The translations under genes and the position numbers were made by a program. Shown piece by piece: positions 11,819-22,600 of a stretch of DNA of 64,000 nt (its first letter is position 1; the number at the start of each line of letters is the position of its first letter). A model generated the notes under the pieces. The model was not told where the DNA came from. It made no database searches and saw nothing but the letters and a program-made list of their open reading frames with translations. Location of the stretch: the NCBI GenBank assembly GCA_009617715.1, contig VTFK01000026.1, forward strand, positions 558,001 through 622,000, read 5' to 3'. The DNA is from Plectrocnemia conspersa (lineage: Eukaryota; Arthropoda; Insecta; Trichoptera; Polycentropodidae).

Positions 11819-12103
11819 ATATATGTAATATTATTGAAAAAGGGTTTATTGTAACATTTTTTGTTAGATCCTTGCCTTTCTAAATCTCAAAATAATAAGA
11901 CATTCGATTTATTTTAACTTAGCTGGCATCTAACGAAAATATCTATTGCGCGGTTAAGATGACTATGACAGTTTTTCCACTCCATCAGGTCATGTCGAGA
12001 AAAGCGAGCGCTTGGGCCACCATTTTCGCACATGATAATAACGAAGGGCGGGCGCAGGCGCATTTCATCTCGAGCCATCGATCGTCGGGACGGCTGGACG
12101 AAT
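11819..12103 (+). promoter_or_regulatory. Upstream region and probable 5' UTR of the Rab gene
   Basis: The sequence changes from AT-rich to GC-rich near 11980, with GGGCGGGCGCAGGCGC at about 12048-12063, just before the coding start. No TATA box is placed near a clear start site, so a CpG-type promoter is the likeliest reading. Confidence 0.35.
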
Positions 12104-13374
12104 ATGGCCGTAGACTTTTCGGCCACCTACAAAATACTCGTCCTGGGGGACTCCAACGTCGGCAAGACTTGCATTGTGCACAGGTACTGCGACGAGCGGT
12201 ACTATGACACCTACATCTCGACGATAGGTACGATCTTTTACTCTAATATGCAAATTTTTAATGTTTTAATTTTCAACGTCACATTCGTGTAAACATCGGC
12301 TGTGTAAAAAAATATTTTTAATTTATTTTATCATAATATTTTTTTTTTATAAAAGGAAATATAGTTGAAATAATTATCGAATTAAATAATCATGGTCGCA
12401 AATTAATTGATTATGTTCAAATTGAAAATGTGCGTCATATGTTTTCCCCGTGATGACGCCATCTTGGATACCTGTGACGTTATTGTTTTTTATTATTGTA
12501 CGCAATTATATTATATTTATCTTTATTTGTTTCAGGTATCGATTTCAAACAGAAGATAATCAATTTAGACGGAGTTCCTGTCAAGTTGCAAATATGGGAT
12601 ACGGCGGGACAGGAGCGGTTTCGCACGCTGACTACAGCTTATTACAGGGGAGCCATGGGCATATTGATTATGTACGACGTGACTAGTTTAGAATCGTTCA
12701 ACCATCTGTCATATTGGTTGAGAAACATACAAGAGGTACATTTTATACCTTTTCGTATTTAAATGTTCAGGAAAATTAGTGATATATTTTTTCTTATTTA
12801 ATTTTAGAATGCATCTCCGGACGTAGTCAAAGTATTAGTCGGCAATAAATGCGAAGTAGTCGGTGTTCAAAGGGCTGTTACTGCTGATAGAGGACAAAAG
12901 GTAGCTTTTTTCAAAACGATAAACTCGAGTGTTACCATTATGAAAAAACAATTAAAACAAATGACGTTTCAATATAAAGAAAATTCAAAGTGCGCATGCG
13001 CGTACGAATTAATATTTAATCATTTCACCATGACGTCATCGATCTTTAAAATTGCACGAATGAATCGATATGTTTATTTTACAGATTGCTGATGATTTTG
13101 ATATGCCATTTTTTGAGGTTTCCTGTAAGGAAAATATTAATATTGAAGAGTCATTTATCACTTTAGCTAGGAAAATAAGGGAACAAAGAGAGAATAGGGT
13201 ATGTAATATTCTTGTATTTATTTTATCCTATGTGAATCATTTTTTTTACAATTTTTATCATTTCAGGGAAATGCCTTCGATTCTTCTGAAAACGACAAGG
13301 ACACTCGCAATCTCGGCGCAAGTCTTTACCTTAGGAGCGACTCTCCTAGCGATCAATCGAGGTGTTCTTGTTAA
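12104..13374 (+). CDS. Rab-family small GTPase, RabX4-like
   Basis: Exons 12104-12227, 12536-12735, 12808-12900, 13085-13198 and 13267-13374 join to 212 residues. Rab proteins cycle between GTP and GDP forms to direct vesicle traffic on membranes. The P-loop GDSNVGKT, switch I STIGIDF, switch [11 protein letters not shown] and the RabF-like stretch [16 protein letters not shown] are all present. The C-terminus ends CSC, a double-cysteine geranylgeranylation site. Two nucleotide-binding motifs depart from consensus: the NKxD box reads NKCE and the SAK box reads SCK. An upstream in-frame ATG at 12032 would add 24 residues, but 12104 gives the usual short Rab N-terminus. AATAAA at 13558-13563 is the likely polyadenylation signal. 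I assign RabX4 from general resemblance to that insect protein ([26 protein letters not shown]); the Rab family call is certain, the subfamily is not. Confidence 0.9.
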
Positions 13375-13841
13375 CGACTTTTGGCATTCTTAACTCTTCG
13401 CTTTTGAGTTGTTGATGCTTTTATATAATGATACATACTATATATGTATGTCTAAAGGATATTTCCATGGGATTACTTGAAGAAAAAAAATGTGATATTT
13501 TGTCGCTTTTATCATAGATATAAGATTTTGAAGTGTGTAACGCTGTCGATATTTTTCAATAAATTTGTATATCTGTGCAATGCTACTGACGCTTCTTAAA
13601 ATCATTTGTAAAACATCTAATGAATACATATAGTTTTATATAAAAAATACGAATTTTCATTTCACTGCTTAATGAACGAGTTTTCGTGTCGCTGAAAACA
13701 TGCAACACGAGCGTGGTCATGGAAACTACTCATAAACACGATGCAATTATTGATCTTTTTTATAGTACGTGGTAAAATATAATCATTTTACGAATATATA
13801 TACGTATCAATTACAAATTTTCGCCGCCTCTTATATTACTA
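13375..13841. other. Convergent intergenic space between Rab and JmjC genes
   Basis: It contains the 3' UTR of the Rab gene up to about 13590 and the short 3' UTR of the minus-strand JmjC gene. No further gene is seen. Confidence 0.55.
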
Positions 13842-16800
13842 TTAATCATATTCGGCTCCGATGGTAACGCTGATTTCCCCTGGGAGAACTTCCGTCTTGT
13901 GATACCAGCGATTTGTATCAACTACAACTATAAATAAAGAAAATGATTAAGTTATGCTATTACACTAAAAAATATGCATAGTAAATATTTTTAATAACAA
14001 TAGCAAAATAGCAATAATATATCATACAAATTGTCTTTTACATAGCTGATAAAGTTAACATATAACAGGGGAGCCCAACCTTTATATAGTTGCGATCTAC
14101 TTATTTCTATAAAAACTCATCGCGGTATACTAATGTGCCGGGGAAAAATAATAATATTTTATAAAATGTTACATTTTTTAAATATTTCATTATAACCTGA
14201 CAGGCCTAAGCCCAATGCATTACAACGACGTAAATATGTACCAACTGAGTAAGTCAATCAGATATAATGAATACCTACACAAGTATTAACCACCAGACTG
14301 AAAGTCTGGAAATCGGTGACATCTATATTAATAATTATAAATAGGTATGTGTAATATAATTGTTATCCAATAGATGTACTGCAGCTGGGGCCGGTTATTT
14401 TATAATAGTGCATTTTTTATAAATAAGAATTCGAGTGCCGCTGTCTGAGCTCGAACCCGCAACCTCAAAGTTACTAGTCTGGGACGTTACTACGCTATTC
14501 CGTCCTTTAAATTTGTTTTATGTAAATATAGAATGTTAATTAAACATATCTGTAGAAAAAAATAGAATTTAAAAAATAATCATAAAACAAATCATTTTGA
14601 AATTTGATTATTTTAAATTCTAGTTCATTCTGATTTACAAATATTGTAGAGATTTCTCCTATTTTTAACATTTACATTTTTAAATTCGAGAATCATTTTC
14701 TTTGGGTTGAATTGAGTCATATTTGGATATATATGCAAAGATTTTTTAATGCACGGGAAATGCTTAATACTTGAAAAGCCTTTGTCGAGCTTATCATATG
14801 GAATATTTTTTATCTTTGCCTTCTAATTCAAGATTCAAATCAATGAGTTTTGAGCTAAGTTCTGCTAAGAATAATAAATTCAATAACTACTCTTTGTTTG
14901 TTAATTGTGGGTAACTATCACCTCTATCAGAAAGGAAGCTTGTTATGTCTTCTAACTACTCCAAAAACCTCACGAGTAGTCGATTTTTGCTAAGCCAACA
15001 AACATTAGCGTGAAACAAAAGTTCCTTTATCATTATCCTTATTTTCTAATCTAAACAGGTGTCTCTGAAGGGCACTGCCTCGTATAGAATTTACTATTTA
15101 AAAGATAATATTACGTGTATTAAGTTTCTTTAATCATAAAACTTGTTGGTGGATAATGCAATGGTATGATAAAAAAATTAGATACTTGTTATCTTGCTGG
15201 CATAAAGCAATAAAACGTTTATTGTTATCCGTCAAACATGGAACACCGTCTGTCGTAATCGAAAACAGTATATAAATAGAAATTTTGTATCTATTAGGAA
15301 GGTACTAAAAACTGTATATCAGTGGCGTAGCTAGAGTATGTGCCGCCCAGGGCGATCCTTGAAATTGCCGCCCCCCCCACCATATAATTTTTGCATGGTC
15401 ATAAAATCAGCATTTCTTAAAATAATAAATTGGTTATTATTAAGCTCTTGTTATTCGTGGATTTATATATGTTTTAGTGTATTCAGGGTTAAGAACCACA
15501 CTAGACGATCCCATCGCGAATATGCCGCCCCCAAGCAAGTGCCGCCCGGGGCGGCCCGCCCCCTCCGCCCCCCCATAGCTACGCCACTGCTGTATATACA
15601 TATATCTTCTCTCGTTTTTTTGTGCATGTATTATACTTTAAGGAGTTTTTCTTTTACTGAAAAATCGACCAATAGCATCCCGATAAATATTAATTGTACA
15701 GTATCCATCACATCAGTTAATTCATTAAATTGTAATGAAAAGGTAACGCATATTTATGTCCTCTTTTAGTTTACAAATTATATCTTAACTTATTTTTTTA
15801 ATTCGTTACGTATCTGTATTTCTCAAAAGTTGTAAGTCTTTAATTTTATCAATTATATCTTTTTTATTTTTATAATTACTACAAATAGAGAATGTTTTAA
15901 AAGTTCGTTTAATAATAATATAAAACAAGTTTATTATTATTTGTGGTTCGTTTTCTTCAAAACGCGAACATTGAGAAAGTTGAGACAGTAAAATATTTTA
16001 CTATTATTGCTGATGCGACTTCAGATTCATTTCATAAGAAATAAAGGACATAAATATTCGTTACGTCAAGCTTAGCAAATTGAATTTTAATATATAATTA
16101 TTAATATTTAAATAATAATAATAATTAAATTGCAAATCTATTTAGTGTTTTTTTTTTATTTATATTATCTTGTTTTTTTTTAATTATCATCAATTTTATT
16201 TTTAATAATTTTAGCTAGTGATATCTATAGTGATGTACACTAAGATTAAAAAAATATTATTTGCTAAGAAAGCAACATTTTTAAAGCGTGAGCTATGTGA
16301 AATTATATTATATTTTTTTTATAATATCAAACCTTTAAAATGAATCAACAAAATTATTTAAAACACCTGCTTACGCATTTGGGTTCGAGAAAAATATAGC
16401 CTTTATGCCCCAATTATGGACGCTTGGTAAATTACGAGCGATTATATTATACTGATTTCCATTAATAAATCGTGTATGTTTTCTTAAATAATTTACCATA
16501 ATCGTCGAATTAAATAAAATAATATATTATTCAACTAATAAAAGCGTATTATAAATAAAAAGCAAAATAAAACAAAAGTATAAATCTTACTTATTTCTCC
16601 TGGTTGCATGACGACATCGATAAATTTACAAGAATAGAAACATTCGGGAGGGGGGGCTAAATACCATCGTTTTTTCCCTTTTAATTGAGCTTGCCATGAA
16701 GGATGTACTACATTATCCACCTTGAACAAATCTACATTAATTTTATATTTTTAAAATTAAAGAATACTATTAAATATTATTTACATGCATCTGTGCTCCA

Positions 16801-17723
16801 TCTCCCGGCCCTCCCATAAATATCCAATCGATTGCATTGGTTTCAGCCGAATTCGGTAAAAAGTAAGGCTTGTCATAGTATAGTCTCAAAACTTTAGCGA
16901 TGCTGTCGTGGCAATTGCTCCATCCGAAATACCTGAAGATCATTTCACAAAAAGTAAATATATATGGTAATCATATAATAGTAATTCAAACCATGGTTTC
17001 GTTCCCTCAGTAAGATTAGCTCTATCGTCATCCATTTCTAAAGCATCATATAGATTTTTAAACTCTGTCTTGTACGGAAAGAATTGGCAATCTCTAGCAG
17101 CTTTACCCAAGTCCGATTCTGTATATAATTTCTTGAAGAACCAAAAGTCAAAAATCTGAAATTATAAAAAAATAATTTCAACGACAATCATTAAAATACT
17201 TTTAAATATATGACAATTTTACGTTTATGGCTTCCCAAGATTTTGTTGCATCTGTCACCACAATAGGAATAGCACTATAAGCATACATTTTTTCGAACAA
17301 TTCTGGGGTTAAATTCGCCACTCTTTGTATTTCAAAAATATCCGAACACATGGAGCATTTTTCAGGCGGTCTAGTCGCTTTTGTTATAAAACTTGGCATT
17401 TCGATAAAACACTGCAATATTGAATTAAATTTACGACAAATAAAATTTATAGTTTATATTGTTTATACCTTGTCGTCTTTAAACTTGTCGCTCATCATAT
17501 AGATACCGCTTCCGATTAACACGAATGCTAATATCAAAGCATTTCTGTATGGTAACTTAGTTTTTTGTTTCTTATAGTTATCGACGTTAAAATTAAACAA
17601 TTTTGCAATGTCTTCTCTTTGAAGTCCAACCTTTTTGCATTTCGTTATTATCTCTTTCATCTTCTTTTCGACTTCCTGTCGATTTTTGGGAGAAATTTTT
17701 GTGTCGCACATTTTGTTGGTCAT
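13842..17723 (-). CDS. Membrane-anchored JmjC/cupin-like oxygenase
   Basis: Minus-strand exons 17723-17469, 17411-17223, 17155-16992, 16932-16785, 16720-16591 and 13927-13842 join without a break to 323 residues. A lysine-rich N-terminal segment precedes one hydrophobic span at about residues 60-78 (NALILAFVLIGSGIYMM). The rest is a JmjC/cupin-8 fold. The Fe(II) triad is complete: H and D in GAQMHVDNVVHPSW (the H-D pair spans the exon 4/5 junction) and the distal H in NRWYHKT. KGKKRWYLAPPPE and PGEISVTIGAEYD fit the family's core and last strands. A CSMC motif follows the membrane span. Such enzymes use 2-oxoglutarate and oxygen to hydroxylate or demethylate substrates; the substrate here cannot be read. 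The topology suggests a type II membrane protein. Intron 5 is 2.66 kb and filled with transposons; the other introns are short. I do not recognise a named orthologue. Confidence 0.85.
14066..14085. repeat. hAT-type terminal repeat remnant
   Basis: CAGGGGAGCCCAACC is a typical hAT terminus. It lies at the downstream side of the minus-strand transposase remnant at 14700-15745 and may be its 3' end, although a SINE and AT-rich DNA separate them. Confidence 0.45.
14190..14505 (-). mobile_element. tRNA-derived SINE, minus strand
   Basis: On the minus strand the head reads GGACGGAATAGCGTAGTAACG (box A-like TAGCGTAGT), then GCGGGTTCGAGC (box B). A body follows with TAGATGTCACC and GTGGTTAATACTTG, and the tail carries GCCTGTCAGGTTATAA. 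The same order is seen at 63581-63905. It sits inside JmjC intron 5. Confidence 0.75.
14700..15745 (-). pseudogene. Decayed hAT transposase (ZBED5/FAM200-like), minus strand
   Basis: Reading the minus strand across several stops and shifts gives pieces in transposase order. Near 15740-15630 it reads LQFNELTDVMDTVQL (family pattern LQLDESTDVS..AQL). Near 15180-15050 come SYHCIIHQQVL and a VNSIRGSALQRHLF piece (family CIIHR..L, VNFIK..ALNSRLF). Near 15020-14830 come HANVCWLSKNRLLVRFLE, then LLNLLFLAELSSKLIDLNLE (family EVRWLSRG..L.R.FEL and LAYLADIF..LNELNL.LQGK). Multiple stop codons show it is dead. A MITE (15320-15599) interrupts it. It lies within JmjC intron 5. Confidence 0.65.
15320..15599 (+). 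mobile_element. hAT-type MITE, copy 2, with perfect 8-bp target duplication
   Basis: The ends are CAGTGGCGTAGCTA and its inverted form TAGCTACGCCACTG. CTGTATAT stands on both sides (15312-15319 and 15600-15607), a perfect 8-bp duplication as made by hAT transposases. The interior matches 2877-3122 in the opposite orientation. GC-rich C and G runs lie next to both ends. The 143-codon open frame across it is not a gene. Confidence 0.9.
15940..16080 (+). pseudogene. Fragment of a second hAT-like transposase, plus strand
   Basis: The plus strand reads VETVKYFTIIADATSDSFHK before a stop. This resembles the catalytic-aspartate region of ZMYM1/KRBA2-like hAT transposases (..KYFSI..D.T.D.SH..). It is short and degraded, and oriented opposite to the remnant at 14700-15745. 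Confidence 0.4.
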
Positions 17724-19689
17724 TCCGAAAGCGAAAATGTGTTACTGAACGTTTTCGAGAAGACGCGTACCTTTTATGCGGGAGTCTGTGTCAGGGATGT
17801 TAAACTGCCCAACAAGTGGGTGTCGAATTTGATTTTACCAGAAGCTTTAACGCGTTTTATACGCGAAATACGTCTTACAAAAATAGAAATATACATATTG
17901 AATGGAGCTGTGTTATGCTATCTAGACTATGAATAAATAATTGACTTATATACATTTATTTATTTCAGCCTTTTTGAATATAAAACTGATAAAACTTTTC
18001 TTTAAATAATTATCGATAAATATTAAAAATTTTAAACGAAAAAATTCTACAAAAAAATATAAGCAGTATCTGTGACTGTAAACCGGTAGTCCGCGGACCA
18101 TTGATTTGAGAGTCCGCGAGAATTTGGATTGTTTGCGAAGAAATTGTACAATTTTCGTCTTATTAAAAGCATCTTCATTGAAGGCTCGCACTAATATCCA
18201 GTGTAAGCGATACAACTATTATGTCAACTTATGCATCCAGCTACAAAATAATTTAAGGTTCCAATACATCTTGTCTAACGATGATTACATATACATAGAT
18301 AGTAACATTAGTTGTTAATTATAATTTTAATAAAATTGTAAAATTCACAGGGATCACCTGTAAGTGCAAAGTTTTAATTTTATTTAACGCACTAAACGTA
18401 AGAACAAACCCTCTTGCTTATTTAAAGTGCCATAAATTCATTAATATTTTTTTATGCCGGCTAGTGCAGACCGTACGTGACAATAACCATTCAATACTTT
18501 CTGAAATTGTTATTATAATATAACAAAAATAACACTTTGGGATCCAAAAAAATTGGCCACAAAGTTGCCAGATAGCTCACTTGTTCAAAATATTTAATGG
18601 GTGTTCCTAACCTGTTCGGATGACAGGTTGCAACCTGTTTAAATTCTAATTCTTCATACAAGTCCACTAAGAATATAAGCTAATCTAATTACACTCCCAG
18701 TTTATCGTGTTGGTCGTGGCAGCAAAAAGTGAATAAGGACCTTACCTCTCTCACGCTATAAATATGTATAAAATCAGATACCCAAATGCACAAATATCGT
18801 TTGAGACTTGCTTCCAGAAACACATAAAGAACTTTTACTGAGCTCTCAATATGGACACCCGAGGGTTTGTAAATCAAACCAAGAATAGCCGCTGATCATC
18901 AACAGACGAGATCGAGAAAGCAGCTGCTTCGCTCTTCACGTCAACCCTGATCCAGTTCGACTGCTCTGTGGATCAAATATAAATAAAAATAACACTATGT
19001 GAATATATCTGTGTTTATTTATTAAGATTTTTTATTATAACTTTCATCATTAAAGCATTATTTATATATCCATTAAGATGGAGTAAAAAAACAAATACTC
19101 GTATTATATTTTTTAATACACGTGATAAGTTTTTTTCATTGAAGTATATAAAATTTTGGTCTCAAGCTCCTAATAAAGTACACGAGAAAAAAATAATGTT
19201 ACTATATAAAATATATTTTAAAAGCTTAAAAACCCTGTTTTAAAAATATAGCGTATATTGCGCAGAAACTAAGTGTATAGGTGTGTCACTTTATCAGTTT
19301 ATACCAGAAGCCTAGATGCGATCAACCGCGAAATTACTTGACACTCATTATTTGACAACGATTCGCCAGATGGGTCCTGAAAACCAATAGACGAGATTTA
19401 TATATTGTACCTGAAATATTGGATTAATTTAATTTTAAAGAGAGAATGCATTTAAAACTAAGAAATATACTATACATGTTTATTAATAATTATTTTGTAT
19501 CGAGTATTGATCGTATTACATAATGAAATGAAATAATATGGTTTGAAAATATTTCAATCATTTCGTGTTGCACGATATCGTAGTTATGGCGACATAGTTA
19601 ATCACTTGTTAAAATGCAAACGCTGTTAAGATTAAATCAGTTATATATGGTCATTCGTCAGATTTACACCGCTTTAAATCGACGTTGAA
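17724..19689. other. Divergent intergenic region between the JmjC and NEK genes
   Basis: Promoters of both genes must lie here. Two patches look repeat-derived. Near 18090-18120 is a GTCCGCGGACC palindrome of the kind seen in hAT ends. From 18660 to 19010 a more GC-rich block ends in AAATATAAATAAAAATAACAC and could be part of an LTR. Neither is bounded well enough to call. The open frames here have no recognisable domain. Confidence 0.4.
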
Positions 19690-22600
19690 ATGACGAACCC
19701 TTTGGATAGATACGAAAAGATACGCATAGTTGGGAAAGGTAGTGCAATCAATCATAATTGTAAAGAATGCTGTTTAATAAGTATATATTATTATATTAAG
19801 GTGCTTTTGGTGTGGCTGTGTTATACAAAAAGAAGAGTACAAATGAACTGGTTGTCATAAAAGAAATTAACACCAGCGATCTTTCATCTGAAGAGCGTCA
19901 AATGGCATTAAACGAAGTGGAAGTATTATCGTCTCTGAATCATCCAAATATAATCGGGTATTTTATTATTTATTTTATGAAAACATAGCATGTCACCAAT
20001 ATATTATAAATTAAACAAGTTCCACCTAAATTTTTGTTAGACTCTTGAATATTCTTCGCACAATATCAAAGCAACACATGCCAAAATAAAGACCATTAGA
20101 TTAGTGGCGGATTATGAGTCAATTAAAATAACACAAAATTGCAATTATTGCGTTACATATTTATAAAAAAGCACTTGAATTTTCATAAAAATATTTTAGA
20201 TATGCTGGAAGTTTTATCGTACAAAATGTGCTTATGATTGAGATGGAATATGCTGATGGTGGAACATTGAGCGAGATGCTTTCTAACAAAACAGATCATA
20301 TACCAGAACGAGATGTCCTAGATCTTCTGAGTCAAATATCTTCAGCAATTTCTCACATGCATGAAAACAACATTCTACACAGGTTTGTATAACATAAATA
20401 TTAAAATAATGTTACGCAAATATTAAAGCAATATTTTTAATCAGAGATTTAAAAACGGCTAATGTCTTCATGAATTTAAATGGATGTATTAAAATCGGTG
20501 ACTTTGGCATTGCTAAAATATTGACGACTAGCGTTCAAGCTCAAACCGTGCTGGGAACTCCATATTATATCAGTCCTGAAATAGTAAATGTTAATTTAAA
20601 TTATATTAAAATAATTCATTTTTACATATATTTGTAATATTAATAGTGCGAAGGAAAGGAATATAATGAGAAATCAGATATATGGGCAATGGGATGTATT
20701 CTTTATGAAATGTGTTGTCTGCAAAAAGCTTTCCAAGCGTCAAGTCTTTCAGCGTTAGTTAACAAAATAATGACGGTAGTTTATTTCATGATTATATATA
20801 TAATTTTTTGTTTCCTATTAATATATTATTAAAAAATAGGGTAAATATAAAGCAGTCCCTGGTGGTTACACACTTAAATTAAATAAACTAGTTCGAGATA
20901 TACTAATAAAGGATCCTGATCTAAGACCGACTGCTAAAGAAGTCCATAACTCAAGGATACCAGAAATATTATCTTCACTTGGCAATAAAGGATATGAGTA
21001 TATAAACTTATTTCAAAATGAACATGTTGAAAGGTAATTAAAATTTTACAATATTAAAGCCAATAAATACTAAAGCAAATTATTAACCTATTTAAAATGT
21101 GTGAAAACTTTGATATATGAAACCTTTACCTGAGTTTAAATGTGGGGTCATAGATATTCAATATTTATATGCATAACTTGTAATTAGACATTTCAAATGC
21201 AAAAATATTCGTAGAGTTTGTAGAAACGTAAAATACAGTGCAAACATTTAAAAATAATTAATTATTACAAATATAAATATTTGTCTATTATAAATAAAAA
21301 CAAAAGAATGTACCAGACAATTAAATTTTTTTTTTTCAAATATATTATAGAGTAAAATATTTTGAAATATTAATTCTTACCGTACCAAAGATTTGTTCGA
21401 GAGATGCTTGTTATTGTAATGCTGTATTCTCATTAATGCATCGTGAAGTACAACTACTCTTTTTGCCATTTTTAATGTATATAAATAAACAAAATCATTT
21501 CTAAATTTATCGATTGGTTTCAGAAGTCTTATGCAAAAGTTACCGTCGATAATAACTATCACAAAATGTGACTTAGCCGAGAGTTAAAAACAATAATCGA
21601 TAGAACTCGATCTAATATACAACTATGCTCGATAAAGTTTGCAATCTTTTAAGAATTGCGAATTTTTGACCAAGTTAAACTATTCTTTGCCAAAGTTAAC
21701 GTTGCTAATAAATACCGTAAAATTTGACCTATACGAAAGTTAAAAAAACTTATCGATAAAACTCAATCTAATACACAACTTTGCATTAAAACATTTGCCA
21801 TTTTATGCGAATTGCAAATTTTATCGATCCAGTTAAAAGCTCCTTAGCAATTCTTAACGTCTCAAATAACTTCCGAAATAATAAATTGAGAGAAACACTT
21901 TCTTTAAACTTTTTATAGTACTCAATCTAATACACAACTTTGCATTAAAACATTTGCCATTTCATGCGAATTGCAAATTTTATCGGTCCAGTTAAAAGCT
22001 CCTAAGCAATTCTTAACGTCTCAAATAACTTCCGAAATATAAAATTGAGAGAAACACTTTCGTTGAACTTTTTGTAGAACTCAATCTAATACACAACTTT
22101 GCAATAAAACATTTGCCATTTTATGCGAATTGCAAATTTTATCGATCCAGTTAAAAGCTTTTAAGCAATTCTTAACGTCTCAAATAACTTCCGAAATATT
22201 AAATTGAGAGAAACACTTTCCTTAAACTTTTTATAGAACTCAATCTAATACACAACTTTGCATTAAAACATTTGCCAGTTTATGCGAATAGCAAATTTTA
22301 TCGATCCACTTAAAACCTCCTAAGCAATTCTTAACGTCTCAAATAACTTCCGAAATATTAAATTGAGAGAAACACTTTCAATAAACTTTTTGTAGAACTC
22401 AATCTAATACACAACTTTGCATTAAAACATTTGCCAGTTTATGCGAATTGCAAATTTTATCGGTCCAGTTAAAACCTTCTAAGCAATTCTTAACGTCATA
22501 AATAACTTCCGAAATATTAAATTGAGAGAAACACTTTCTTTAAGCTTTTTGTAGAACTCAATCTATTACACAACTTTGCATTAAAACATTTGCCATTTCA

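Noticed and set aside
15338..15769. 143-codon plus-strand frame
   Set aside because: Most of it is the hAT MITE at 15320-15599; the same sequence appears inverted at 2877-3122.
18540..19010. Possible solo LTR with AAATATAAATAAAAATAACAC near its end
   Set aside because: I could not find matching TG...CA ends or a target-site duplication.
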